From a bacterium (GTDB taxonomy: Bacteria; Bacillota; Bacilli; Lactobacillales; Streptococcaceae): 56,434 nt of DNA. Below are positions 47,048 to 54,932 of the stretch, piece by piece. Below the pieces are notes generated by a model. That model was not told the origin of the DNA. It searched no databases and was given only the letters and a program-made list of their open reading frames with translations. Where the stretch lies: positions 1-56,434 of the forward strand of contig CAJNDL010000010.1 of NCBI GenBank assembly GCA_905221505.1, read 5' to 3'. A program made the position numbers and the translations under genes. Position 1 is the first letter of the stretch, and every line of letters begins with the position of its first letter.

Positions 47048-47158
47048 TTAATATCCCATTAAATGAAATGTAGCTTGCATCATAGCGCATCCCAGCTGAA
47101 CGCGCTCGATTTCTTTGTGGCTTGGTTTTCTTGTTTTCTTATGTAAGATTTGTTTCAT
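47048..47158 (-). CDS. 36-residue small ORF leading the BceAB-like operon
   Basis: ATG at 47158 behind AAAGGAGTAACATC encodes 36 residues: starts MKQILHKKTRKPSHKEIERV and ends ATFHLMGY, with TAA at 47048-47050. The N-half is strongly basic; the C-half contains CAMMQATF. A good SD, a natural start and stop, and only 14 bp to the ATPase start make it a credible gene or leader peptide. No known family recognised. Confidence 0.6.
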   Translation of the reverse strand: MKQILHKKTRKPSHKEIERVQLGCAMMQATFHLMGY

Positions 47159-47225
47159 GATGTTACTCCTTTGTTCTTTATGAGTCTAGTTTACATCAAA
47201 AAAAGACCGCTTGCCATAACCTAAC

Positions 47226-47262
47226 CTTACAAAAGAGACTTTAATCTTACATTTTTGTAAGA
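47226..47262. promoter_or_regulatory. Palindrome and CTTACA repeats upstream of the BceAB-like operon
   Basis: TCTTACATTTTTGTAAGA (47245-47262) has perfect 7-bp arms, and a further CTTACA sits 20 bp away at 47226-47231. The location 70-100 bp upstream of the small ORF suits a response-regulator operator. It could equally serve the divergent small membrane-protein gene. Confidence 0.45.
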
Positions 47263-47461
47263 TTCGAGGAAATATAAGCAAAATTACTTAGAAAATGATT
47301 TGATTTTCTATTTTTAAAATTGTAAAATATAAGTGTGAAAAGGCTTACTTTGGAAAGGAGGAAGCGGGAACTATCATTTGAGTAAGCTTAACCTAGATAA
47401 CATACCATTAAATTTAACACTTGCAAGTCGTTCTACCTATAAGGAAAGAAGGTGCGCTCTA

Positions 47462-47659
47462 ATGAAACACAAAGAACATATACTCATCGGACTTCTCTAT
47501 CTCCTCTCTCCATTCATCGGTCAGCTCTTAGTTGAAAAGACATACTTTATCGGTACAGAATTTACAGCTACTGCTTATGCTATTTGCTGGCTATCAGTTG
47601 TTATCAGTATCCATCATTTTTCAAAAAACGTATTGTCTCAGCAAGAAAACAAAGATTAA
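47462..47659 (+). CDS. Small two-helix membrane protein, unknown
   Basis: 65 residues from ATG at 47462 (MKHKEHILIGLLYLLSPF); AAAGAAGG lies about 12 nt upstream, a mediocre SD. Two hydrophobic helices (about 7-25 and 35-55) and a short charged tail ending QQENKD. A TTG start at 47378 would add 28 residues; a strong AAAGGAGG lies far upstream of it (about 17 nt), so the choice is uncertain. Possible promoter TTGATT-17-TAAAAT at about 47309-47337. No family recognised. Confidence 0.6.
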   Translation: MKHKEHILIGLLYLLSPFIGQLLVEKTYFIGTEFTATAYAICWLSVVISIHHFSKNVLSQQENKD

Positions 47660-47712
47660 AAAACTGAGTTTAAAATAATGATTTTAGTTTGTAGAAGAAG
47701 TTGGAAAAACAG

Positions 47713-47850
47713 CTAGATGACAAGAGGATGGGTAAAAAGCATTTAATATTAAAAAAGCATAATATCAGGTGTTCGAAAATCTTGATATTATGCTTTTTAT
47801 TATGAGAAGATTTACATCTTTTTCTATTGACATTGAGTTTTAACCAACCT
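47713..47850. repeat. Hairpin repeat, copy B
   Basis: Aligns with 5985-6122 along its length, sharing AAGATTTACAT-like and ATTGAGTTTT blocks. The hairpin arms, 47753-47767 and 47783-47797, pair perfectly over 15 bp (start AAAAGCATAATATCA). On the minus strand the hairpin is followed by TTTTTT and so serves as terminator of the three-gene AAA+ operon. Confidence 0.75.
47747..47803 (-). terminator. Terminator of the AAA+/HNH-like operon
   Basis: The 15-bp hairpin of repeat copy B followed on the minus strand by six T. Also T-rich on the plus side, so it may work both ways. Confidence 0.8.
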
Positions 47851-47911
47851 ATTTGATTTGTTATTTGATTGCAACAGTCAATAAGACATTCATAAACAAT
47901 TTGAAGGTTCA

Positions 47912-49033
47912 TTATAAGAATATGTTACCGGAACTGTTTTCCTCTATACAAAAATCATCTTTAATCAACAAAGTTAATTCTTTTGAACTCACAGCTTCAC
48001 TTTGGTTAAGTCGGACAGCTTGATTCATTATTAAATCTTCATATAGATTTCGAACAAAGCGACCGTTAGAAAAATTGGTGAGATTACTTTCTAACTTTTC
48101 ATTAAAATAATTTAATAATACTTCTTTCAGCTTGTCATCTATATGGTAGTCGTCTTTTCTTGCTAATGTTTCAAAAATATCTAATAATTCTGTAGAAGAA
48201 TAATTTTCAAAATTAATAAAGTAATTAAATCGAGATTTTAAACCAGAATTTGATTCAAAGAAATGGTTCATTGGTTCGGTATAACCAGCCACAATAACAA
48301 TTAAATCATCTCGTGAATCTTCTAAAGCCTTTGTAAGTTCTGTTAAACATTCTCGACCATATGAATCAGTATTTTCATTTTCAGTAATACTATATGCCTC
48401 ATCAATAAAGAGAACTCCACCTTTCGCCTTTTCTATGACATTTTTAACTTTCAGTGCAGTTTGTCCTTGGTAACCTGCAATTAAATCTGTTCTGGAGACT
48501 TCCATAAAATGTCCTTTGGATAAAAGCCCCAATTGGTAGTACATTCTTCCAATTATTCTAGCAACAGTTGTTTTTCCTGTTCCTGGATTTCCCATGAAAG
48601 CCATGTGTAAAGTTCTTTTAGGAATATTTAAGCCAGACTCTTTCCTTTTTGACTGAATTTTTTGATATATAACTAACCTCGAAACTTCCTCTTTAACTTT
48701 TTGTAAACCAACTAATTGATTTAATTCATTCATCAATTCATCCAGAGAAGAGTTGTTACGTTTTCCTAACTCCCTCCCCAGTATTTCAAAAAGATAAGAG
48801 TAACCTAAATAACAAGCTAAATTATCAGATAATTCTTTTAGCGTTTGACTTATCTTGCTTATTTTATTCTCTTTTTGAAATAAATATATAGATTTATATA
48901 AATCAGCTACTTTATTTGTGTCAGAATGATCAATTATAATCTCATTCACTTTTGTGAGAAAAGTCGACTCGTTACCCAGTTGTCGATCCAATTTTTTGGC
49001 GCTCTCAATTAGCTTGTCACGAGATACAGTCAT
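47912..49033 (-). CDS. CbbX/SpoVK-type AAA+ ATPase (third gene of a putative new system)
   Basis: 373 residues. An N-terminal helical region (1-100) without recognised fold is followed by an AAA+ core of the CbbX/CfxQ/SpoVK (also EccA-like) group. It has LNQLVGLQKVKEEV, Walker A GNPGTGKTT (148-156), pore-loop-like LIAGYQGQTA (184-193), Walker B GVLFIDEAYS (206-215), and an arginine-finger region LKSRFNYFI (265-273). Sensor 2 is GRFVRNLYED (324-333). All catalytic residues look intact, so an active hexameric remodeller is likely. No signal or membrane helix. It starts 3 bp after the stop of the tail-anchored gene. Local sequence is AT-rich. Known relatives remodel partner proteins; the partner here is probably encoded in the operon (inference). 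Confidence 0.9.
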   Translation of the reverse strand: MTVSRDKLIESAKKLDRQLGNESTFLTKVNEIIIDHSDTNKVADLYKSIYLFQKENKISKISQTLKELSDNLACYLGYSYLFEILGRELGKRNNSSLDELMNELNQLVGLQKVKEEVSRLVIYQKIQSKRKESGLNIPKRTLHMAFMGNPGTGKTTVARIIGRMYYQLGLLSKGHFMEVSRTDLIAGYQGQTALKVKNVIEKAKGGVLFIDEAYSITENENTDSYGRECLTELTKALEDSRDDLIVIVAGYTEPMNHFFESNSGLKSRFNYFINFENYSSTELLDIFETLARKDDYHIDDKLKEVLLNYFNEKLESNLTNFSNGRFVRNLYEDLIMNQAVRLNQSEAVSSKELTLLIKDDFCIEENSSGNIFL

Positions 49034-49036
49034 AAT

Positions 49037-49759
49037 TTACCTCAAAAACATAAAAAGCAAAGCAATAATTAGCATTCCAATGGATACCCCAGATATGATA
49101 AAAACTGTAAGGAGTCGATTAGAAATAAGTTCAATTCGTTGCTTACTTTCTTTCAACTCTCTTCTGAGTTCTTCAATTTCAGAAGTATGCGAGACAGGCT
49201 CCAAAGGAAGCGCGCTTACTGTATCCTCTAAGCTTACAATTCTATCGTATAATTTAGAAAGTTGCTCCTCATGTTCCTCAATGGATTCTTTATGATTGTT
49301 TTCATTTAATTTTTCTTTGAATTGCTTAAGTGCTAAGAGTGTAGATGTCTGTTTCTCAATTGTTTTATCAATACGAGATTGTTCTTTCAGAATTTTCTTA
49401 TTGGTATGTTCAATGGCAACTACAGAAGAGAGAATTGCTTGAATATAATCTTTATCAAGAGCCTCTAAAGCTTTATAAACTTGACCAAATTCTTCAATAA
49501 GTTTGTGTTGATTATCATAAAATTTTGAAATGTAATTTTGAGTTTGTTCAACTAAAGTATTAAACTCTTTACCAGTAACCCCATGTTCAGCAAATTCAAA
49601 ACCAAAGAAATCTTCATGAGTTCTAACTGTATCAAAATACAATTCATCTTGACTTTGTTCAGCAAACTCTTTCAGATGCTCTTTCGCTTCGTCGAAATCA
49701 TGTTTGCTAATGTTTATTTCAATTGTTTCTTGTTCTTGCTCAAATACTTCTTGTTCCAT
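49037..49759 (-). CDS. Tail-anchored coiled-coil membrane protein (second gene of the putative system)
   Basis: 240 residues, no known family recognised. The N-terminus is acidic (EQEVFEQEQETIEINIS). Residues about 85-215 are dominated by heptad-like helices (KKILKEQSRIDKTIEKQ, EEHEEQLSKLYDRIVSLED, EELRRELKESKQRIELI). A single C-terminal membrane helix follows (VFIISGVSIGMLIIALLFMF) with only LR after it. The coiled coil therefore faces the cytoplasm and is anchored by its tail. AAGGAGAAAAT precedes the ATG, and 9 bp separate it from the upstream gene. It could tether the ATPase or the HNH-like protein to the membrane (inference). Confidence 0.8.
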   Translation of the reverse strand: MEQEVFEQEQETIEINISKHDFDEAKEHLKEFAEQSQDELYFDTVRTHEDFFGFEFAEHGVTGKEFNTLVEQTQNYISKFYDNQHKLIEEFGQVYKALEALDKDYIQAILSSVVAIEHTNKKILKEQSRIDKTIEKQTSTLLALKQFKEKLNENNHKESIEEHEEQLSKLYDRIVSLEDTVSALPLEPVSHTSEIEELRRELKESKQRIELISNRLLTVFIISGVSIGMLIIALLFMFLR

Positions 49760-49768
49760 ATTTTCTCC

Positions 49769-51457
49769 TTAATCTAATAACTCTTGTAATAAAGTATCAA
49801 TCTCATCAAAGTCACTTTTATCGTCTCTTGTAGATTCTGCAAAAATATCTGATAGCTTTTCTTTCATCATTGAAGCAGCTATATCATGTCTTTCCTTAAT
49901 AGTATTGATAACAGAATTTTTTTCAACTTGTAGTTTCATACTCTTTACATCTAATAATTGATCTTGGATTACTAACATTTCATTATTTTGATCAATTTTC
50001 TTAGAACTTAGTTCAGAAATCTGTTTATTAACAATTTGCTGATCAATCATTTTTAGTACGAAAGCGCCAATAATTCCTGATAAAGTTGCTCCCATAAATG
50101 TTCCAATGACGCTACCGATTGTTCCCAAAAGTGGTATTGAAATAGCCAAAACTGGAAAACTTGCAGTGAGGGATGCTCCTAAAACTTCCCCAACTACAAT
50201 TGCACCTGTAGCTGTTAAACCCGCAACAATAATTTTTCCAACCTCTAACATCATAATATCAAGGCTTTTATCTTTATTTTCAGGATTATTTATATAATCT
50301 ATTGCTTCTTTCAAAGATTTCCAACCTTGGTGTATAAAGGTCCAAGCTTTAAGAACTGTATTAATTACAGGTCCAACTATTGCAGACGCAATCATTGTAA
50401 CTACAGATTTACCGACATTTAATACATGATTTGCTAAGTTATTTACAAAAGATATGACAGCCTCTTTTATTTTACCAATAAAAGTCGATAAGTTTCTTTC
50501 TGTATCTTTTAGCCAAGAGATAAATTTAGAAATCAATTCTCGCAAAAATTCTGATAATAACTGTAAAAGTGCTGCTTTCAAAGCTTTTCCGGAAATTTTT
50601 AACGCCTCATCACGACGTGATTTTTTACCTGATTTTATAGCTCGCTTCTCAGCTTCATCTCTCACTCTGTCGTATTCCGTGCGTGCCTCTTTATCTTTCT
50701 CTCTTAACTGTTTCTCTTCTTTTGAACTAATATTATGGACTTCTCTAGCATATTGTCCCTTAGAGTTTGGATTATCGAATAATTCTGATGTAGATAAATC
50801 TCCCTTCGCTTGATTAACTTCACTCCTAATTTCGTTAAGATTAGCTTTACTATTTGCAAAAGCAATCTGCTCTTCTTTTGTCAAAAAAGCATTTGCTTTT
50901 GGATCACGTATAATCTCTCCAGCAGAAACTGTATGATCCATTTGGGTTCCTTTTTCTTTTGAACCTGTTGGCCTTCCGGTGTCAAATGGTTTTCTCGCTT
51001 CTTTGGTTAAAGTGTTTACAATTTTACCTGAACGAGTTGAGTGTGTTTGAATATTCCCTAAGTCGTCTTTAACAAAATTATTTTGCCAAGTGTCGTATCT
51101 TTCTTGAAAATTAACATCTCTATTATGAGTCGCGAGTTTCCCTTTTTCAAAATTTTCAGCAGTTTGTATATGTGCTTCTTTTCGTAAATCTAGGGTTTGT
51201 CCATTATTCTCTTTAATAAACTCATCGCCAATTTGGGCAGCAAGTTGAAGTTGTACTTGCTCCCAGACTATATTCTCAATAGATTCTTGAAGGTATTCAT
51301 TATTTTGTAATTTTTCCCTATCTAAATCAATTTTTTCTATATCTTTAATAAGATCTGTGAGATTATTTTCTAGAGAATTTTCTAAACTAAGCAATTCATC
51401 GTATTCAATCTCAATATCTGATGATCGTAATGCGAGTAACTCATTCTCATTAGCCAT
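49769..51457 (-). CDS. Membrane protein with HNH-like motif (first gene of the putative system)
   Basis: 562 residues, no named family recognised. Residues 20-60 are coiled coil. Residues 160-220 resemble a Cys-free HNH/His-Me finger: GTQMDHTVSAGEI (Asp174, His175), NSKANLNEI (Asn207) and EVNQAKGD (Asn215, Lys218). This spacing recalls the DH..N..N..K order of HNH nucleases. A charged helical linker follows (240-285). Hydrophobic, Gly/Ala-rich helices occupy about 350-368 and 405-470 (GEVLGASLTASFPVLAISI, GTIGSVIGTFMGATLSGIIG). The tail is another coiled coil, acidic at the end. No signal peptide. AGGAAATG precedes the ATG, and a strong promoter lies upstream. AT-rich. Alternatives: a pore-forming toxin with an unrelated N-domain, or a phage-derived virion-like protein. 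Confidence 0.75.
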   Translation of the reverse strand: MANENELLALRSSDIEIEYDELLSLENSLENNLTDLIKDIEKIDLDREKLQNNEYLQESIENIVWEQVQLQLAAQIGDEFIKENNGQTLDLRKEAHIQTAENFEKGKLATHNRDVNFQERYDTWQNNFVKDDLGNIQTHSTRSGKIVNTLTKEARKPFDTGRPTGSKEKGTQMDHTVSAGEIIRDPKANAFLTKEEQIAFANSKANLNEIRSEVNQAKGDLSTSELFDNPNSKGQYAREVHNISSKEEKQLREKDKEARTEYDRVRDEAEKRAIKSGKKSRRDEALKISGKALKAALLQLLSEFLRELISKFISWLKDTERNLSTFIGKIKEAVISFVNNLANHVLNVGKSVVTMIASAIVGPVINTVLKAWTFIHQGWKSLKEAIDYINNPENKDKSLDIMMLEVGKIIVAGLTATGAIVVGEVLGASLTASFPVLAISIPLLGTIGSVIGTFMGATLSGIIGAFVLKMIDQQIVNKQISELSSKKIDQNNEMLVIQDQLLDVKSMKLQVEKNSVINTIKERHDIAASMMKEKLSDIFAESTRDDKSDFDEIDTLLQELLD

Positions 51458-51491
51458 AATACATTTCCTGTCAAATTATTTTTATACGCTT

Positions 51492-51521
51492 ATTATACCA
51501 TTTAGCCATAGATTCTGACAA
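51492..51521 (-). promoter_or_regulatory. Promoter of the AAA+/HNH-like operon
   Basis: TTGTCA (51516-51521), 18 bp, TATAAT (51492-51497) preceded by TGG, on the minus strand, about 35 nt before the first gene. Confidence 0.75.
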
Positions 51522-51523
51522 GA

Positions 51524-51560
51524 TGAAAAAAGCCTTGTCTTTTATAATACAAAGCTTATT
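51524..51560 (-). terminator. Terminator of the PspC-domain gene
   Basis: On the minus strand AAGCTTTGT / ACAAGGCTT (one wobble or mismatch) with an AT-rich loop, then TTTTTTC. It separates this gene from the promoter of the next operon. Confidence 0.65.
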
Positions 51561-51572
51561 TCATTATTCACC

Positions 51573-51845
51573 TCACCAAAACCAGCCTTCATTATCGTCA
51601 ATGGCTTGGGCTTCTTTGCGTTTGCGTGGGCCTGTTCCGTACATTTCTGCTTCGATTTCTTCCTTGGTTGGCATGACAGAAGCTAGGATGATATAGATAA
51701 TCACACCAAGGCCAAAGTTTGCGACTGTAAAAATGGCAAACAAGAAACGAACAAGGGTAACATCAAAGTTCCACTTGTCTGACAAACCTGCCAGAACTCC
51801 TGAAATCATGCGATTTCGTCTCATTTTATAAAATTTACTGTTCAT
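51573..51845 (-). CDS. PspC-domain membrane protein
   Basis: 90 residues from ATG at 51845 behind AGAGGAAAT; an in-frame GTG-type extension upstream lacks an SD. The PspC signature is KMRRNRMISGVLAGLSDKWNFDVTLVRFLFAIF, with a membrane helix FTVANFGLGVIIYIILASVM and a charged cytoplasmic tail ending EGWFW. PspC proteins take part in envelope stress sensing; pspA/B are absent here, as is common in Firmicutes. It lies on the same strand as sprT and tex but is separated from sprT by 58 bp. Confidence 0.9.
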   Translation of the reverse strand: MNSKFYKMRRNRMISGVLAGLSDKWNFDVTLVRFLFAIFTVANFGLGVIIYIILASVMPTKEEIEAEMYGTGPRKRKEAQAIDDNEGWFW

Positions 51846-51903
51846 GGTATTTCCTCTTTCTGCTAGGTTAGTCATAGTATATCACGGATAGGCTCGGCTT
51901 TCA

Positions 51904-52353
51904 TCAGTCCTCAGGCTGATTTATTAGTAGCAATTTACCTCGACAAAGTCCACAGCGATAGCGTTTGGTATCAATCCTACGCTTGCGCTGATAACTTTGC
52001 TGGCAGGATTGACAACGATAAAGCTTGATTGTCTTGAAGTTGCTATTGGGTAAGGGTGGCACAAAGCGTAACCCATCCACTGCCTTCAAAAGTTCCTTAA
52101 AATCCCGATCCTTGTGTTGATAGCCCTTCCCTTGAAAATAGAGGTGATAGTGACAGAGTTCATGTCGGACAATTTTTCTAAAAACATCCAAACCTAGTTC
52201 ATTATAGACCTTGGGGTTGAAATCCAGATGCCCATCTTTTGGGAAAAATCGCCCACCTGTCGTTCGCAGACGAGAATTCCACTGAGCTTGATGGATAAAA
52301 GGTCTGCTGAAGTCTTCTAGTGAAACCTGATTGACGTAATCAGTCAGTTTCAT
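51904..52353 (-). CDS. SprT-like zinc metalloprotease domain protein
   Basis: 149 residues. The HExxH motif HELCHYH is at 64-70. SprT-like features are [10 protein letters not shown] upstream and a C-terminal zinc ribbon with CQSC and CGLC. Human SPRTN, the distant relative, cleaves DNA-protein crosslinks; the role of the bacterial short form is not established. The start overlaps the 3' end of tex by 14 bp, so the two are translationally linked. Confidence 0.9.
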   Translation of the reverse strand: MKLTDYVNQVSLEDFSRPFIHQAQWNSRLRTTGGRFFPKDGHLDFNPKVYNELGLDVFRKIVRHELCHYHLYFQGKGYQHKDRDFKELLKAVDGLRFVPPLPNSNFKTIKLYRCQSCQQSYQRKRRIDTKRYRCGLCRGKLLLINQPED

Positions 52354-54469
52354 TTGGAGCTAGGAGCGACAGATTGACTTTTTCACGTTCAGTATCAATT
52401 TTCTTAACCCAAACGGTCACCAAATCTCCGACGGACACCACTTGGCTAGGATGTTTGATAAATTTGCGACTCATATGGGATATGTGAATCAAGCCATCCT
52501 CATGAATTCCGATATCAACAAAAGCACCGAAGTCAACGACATTACGCACCACACCTTCTAGCTTTTGCCCAACCACTAAGTCCTTGATATCTAGGACATC
52601 TTGGCGAAGCACAGGTGCGTCAAAGGAATCACGGAAATCTCGACCTGGTTTGAGAAGGTCTGCAATGATATCTTTAAGGGTTTCAGGACCAAGGTCTAGC
52701 TCTTGCACCATTTCCTTGACTGAAAGCGACTTGAGTCTGCTTTGGGCCTCTTCATTCAAGTTCTTGATATCCAAGCGTTTGAATAGCTCCTTAACCGCAG
52801 CATAGTTTTCTGGGTGAACCCCTGTATTATCAAGGATATTGCTACTTTCTGGGATACGGAGGAAACCAGCTGCCTGCTCAAAGGCCTTTGCTCCCAGACG
52901 AGGAACTTTCTTGATTTGGGCGCGTGAAGTGATTTTTCCTTCTTCCTCGCGGTATTTGACAATATTTTCAGAAATGGTTTTATTAAGTCCAGCAACATGG
53001 GAAAGGAGGGCTGGGCTGGCTGTATTGATATTGACACCGACTTGGTTCACCACGGTATCCACAACAAAGTCCAGACTTTCAGACAATTTCTTCTGACTGA
53101 CATCATGCTGGTATTGACCGACACCGATTGACTTAGGATCGATTTTGACCAATTCAGCGAGGGGATCTTGCAAGCGACGGGCGATTGAGATAGCAGAGCG
53201 CTTTTCAACGGTCAAGTCTGGAAACTCCTGACGAGCTAGTTCGCTGGCAGAATAGACAGAAGCACCACTTTCATTGACGATAACATAGCTGACTTCTGGA
53301 AAATCTTTAAGAACTTCCGCCACAAAGGCTTCACTTTCACGACTGGCCGTTCCATTTCCGATAGCAATAATCTCCACGCCGTATTGACCAATCAGGTCTG
53401 CCAAATCTTTCTTGGCTTCTTCAATTTGACGAGCTGATGCTGGTTTGACAGGATAAATAACCTGAGTCGTCAACATTTTCCCTGTTGCATCCACGACAGC
53501 TAGCTTGGCACCTGTACGAAAGGCAGGGTCAAACCCAAGAACCACGCGCCCTTTCAGCGGAGCAACCAAGAGGAGATTGCGCAGATTGTCAGAAAAGAGT
53601 TGAATAGCTCCTTCTTCTGCCTTTTCAGTTAATTCTGTACGAATACGGCGCTCAATAGCAGGCAAGACCTTTTTCTTAACAGATTGCTGAACAACTTCAT
53701 CAATATAGGCATTTTTCACCTTAAAACGAGCAGCAAAGAAGGCAAGAATACGGTCCGTCGCATGTTCAAAACCGATCTTCAAGACACCAAGTTTCTCCCC
53801 ACGATTGAGGGCCAAGGTACGATAGCCTTGCATATTTCCAACTGTCTCTGAAAAATCATAGTAAATCTGAAAAACCTGCTTTTCATCAAGGCTTTCATCC
53901 TTGACTTGCGAAGTGATTTTAGAATGTCTCAGCACTTCCTGATAAGTCATAGCACGTAAATTGACATCTTCCGATAAGGCTTCGACCAAGATATCAACCG
54001 CACCAGCCAAGGTTTCCTTACCAGTCGCAAATCCTTCACAGACAAACTTCTCAGCCTCTTTCTCTAAGTCAGCTACATTCTGCAAAATTAAACGAGCAAG
54101 TGGAAAGAGTCCAGCTTCACGGGCAATAGTTGCCTTGGTCCGACGTTTTTCCTTATATGGAAGATAGAGTTCTTCTACGTCTGCTAATTTTTCGGCAACT
54201 AAGATAGCTTCTTCCAATTCCTTGGTCAACTTGCCCTGTTCTTGAATCTTAGCTAAGACAGCTTCTTTACGATCATTGAGGTTGGTCAGACTTTTATCCA
54301 AGTCGATAATGGCCTTAATTGCCACCTCATCCAAACTACCAGTCATATCCTTGCGATAACGCGCGATAAAGGGAATAGTCGCCCCTTCAGCTGTCAAACT
54401 TAGAACAGTATCAATTTGCTTTAACGTCACTCCCAAATCCTGGGAGATTTTTTCATATTTTTTATCCAT
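52340..54469 (-). CDS. tex: Tex-family transcription accessory / RNA-binding protein
   Basis: 709 residues from ATG at 54469 ([14 protein letters not shown]). The domains run in the Tex order: N-terminal helix-turn-helix ([17 protein letters not shown]), the YqgF/RuvC-like region ([19 protein letters not shown]), the tandem helix-hairpin-helix region ([16 protein letters not shown]), and a C-terminal S1 domain ([29 protein letters not shown]). Tex influences transcription of toxin or stress genes in several bacteria and binds nucleic acid. The ATG lies six bases after an extended -10 (TGGTATAAT), with no SD, predicting a leaderless mRNA. Confidence 0.94.
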   Translation of the reverse strand: MDKKYEKISQDLGVTLKQIDTVLSLTAEGATIPFIARYRKDMTGSLDEVAIKAIIDLDKSLTNLNDRKEAVLAKIQEQGKLTKELEEAILVAEKLADVEELYLPYKEKRRTKATIAREAGLFPLARLILQNVADLEKEAEKFVCEGFATGKETLAGAVDILVEALSEDVNLRAMTYQEVLRHSKITSQVKDESLDEKQVFQIYYDFSETVGNMQGYRTLALNRGEKLGVLKIGFEHATDRILAFFAARFKVKNAYIDEVVQQSVKKKVLPAIERRIRTELTEKAEEGAIQLFSDNLRNLLLVAPLKGRVVLGFDPAFRTGAKLAVVDATGKMLTTQVIYPVKPASARQIEEAKKDLADLIGQYGVEIIAIGNGTASRESEAFVAEVLKDFPEVSYVIVNESGASVYSASELARQEFPDLTVEKRSAISIARRLQDPLAELVKIDPKSIGVGQYQHDVSQKKLSESLDFVVDTVVNQVGVNINTASPALLSHVAGLNKTISENIVKYREEEGKITSRAQIKKVPRLGAKAFEQAAGFLRIPESSNILDNTGVHPENYAAVKELFKRLDIKNLNEEAQSRLKSLSVKEMVQELDLGPETLKDIIADLLKPGRDFRDSFDAPVLRQDVLDIKDLVVGQKLEGVVRNVVDFGAFVDIGIHEDGLIHISHMSRKFIKHPSQVVSVGDLVTVWVKKIDTEREKVNLSLLAPNETD

Positions 54470-54475
54470 GAATCT

Positions 54476-54484
54476 ATTATACCA
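54476..54484 (-). promoter_or_regulatory. Extended -10 directly before tex
   Basis: TGGTATAAT then AGATTC then ATG. The predicted start site coincides with the initiation codon. Confidence 0.6.
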
Positions 54485-54583
54485 CAAGCTAAACGTTTCA
54501 AATTAGCTCTTACAATTTTAAAACATAAGTTGGGGAATAAATTTGCTTCATTTCAATATTCTATGGGGCAAATAACGTATTAT

Positions 54584-54754
54584 TTATATAGCATTGCCAC
54601 CTTTTTTTAACCACCCCATGACATCAAAAGTATTTAATGGATCAGACATAACAGCCAGTTCTGGAAGATGTTCCTGACCTGGAATAACACATTGACTTTT
54701 TAAATTTTTATCGAAATAAAAAAACCGCAAGCCCGAGCCTGAGGTGGGTGTAAT
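54584..54754 (-). pseudogene. C-terminal gene fragment (56 codons), family unknown
   Basis: An open frame bounded by TAG (54755-54757) and TAA (54584-54586) encodes protein-like sequence: TPTSGSGLRFFYFDKN, CVIPGQEHLPELAVMSDPLN, DVMGWLKKGGNA. There is no start codon at its head and no SD. It reads like the end of a lost gene, squeezed between the small RNA terminator and tex. Confidence 0.45.
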
Positions 54755-54771
54755 CTATTTTGAAATTTTAA

Positions 54772-54897
54772 ATAAAAAAGGAGCATTTAAGCCCCTCCTT
54801 TGAAATAACGGACACTTGGCTGGTCGGTGTACCCAGCATCTCAGATACCTTTTTCAAGGTGCGGCAGGAACCTTTCTGCCCTCAAATGTCTTTCGTT
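54772..54897 (-). ncRNA. Candidate small RNA, family not identified
   Basis: A strong promoter on the minus strand (TTGACA 54927-54932, 17 bp, TAGAAT 54904-54909, with TGC before it) should start RNA near 54897. The RNA would contain hairpin GGCAG/CTGCC, hairpin ACCTT-GAAA-AAGGT, and GCTGG/CCAGC. It ends in a terminator AAAGGAG/CTCCTTT plus TTTTTT. It has no ORF of note. It may be one of the known streptococcal sRNAs or a leader RNA. Confidence 0.65.
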
Positions 54898-54903
54898 AAT
54901 GTT

Positions 54904-54932
54904 ATTCTAGCACTATCTACTTTTTTTGTCAA
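54904..54932 (-). promoter_or_regulatory. Promoter of the candidate small RNA
   Basis: Perfect TTGACA, 17-bp spacer, TAGAAT, and an extended TG. The -35 lies inside the 3' end of the upstream coding sequence. Confidence 0.8.

Noticed and set aside
47670..47912. 80-codon minus-strand frame after the AAA+ gene
   Set aside because: It runs through the terminator hairpin repeat, has no SD and no family resemblance.
54820..54897. TPP-riboswitch-like CTGAGAT in the candidate small RNA
   Set aside because: The other conserved TPP elements, such as the ACCTGATCTGG block, are absent; the match is too short.
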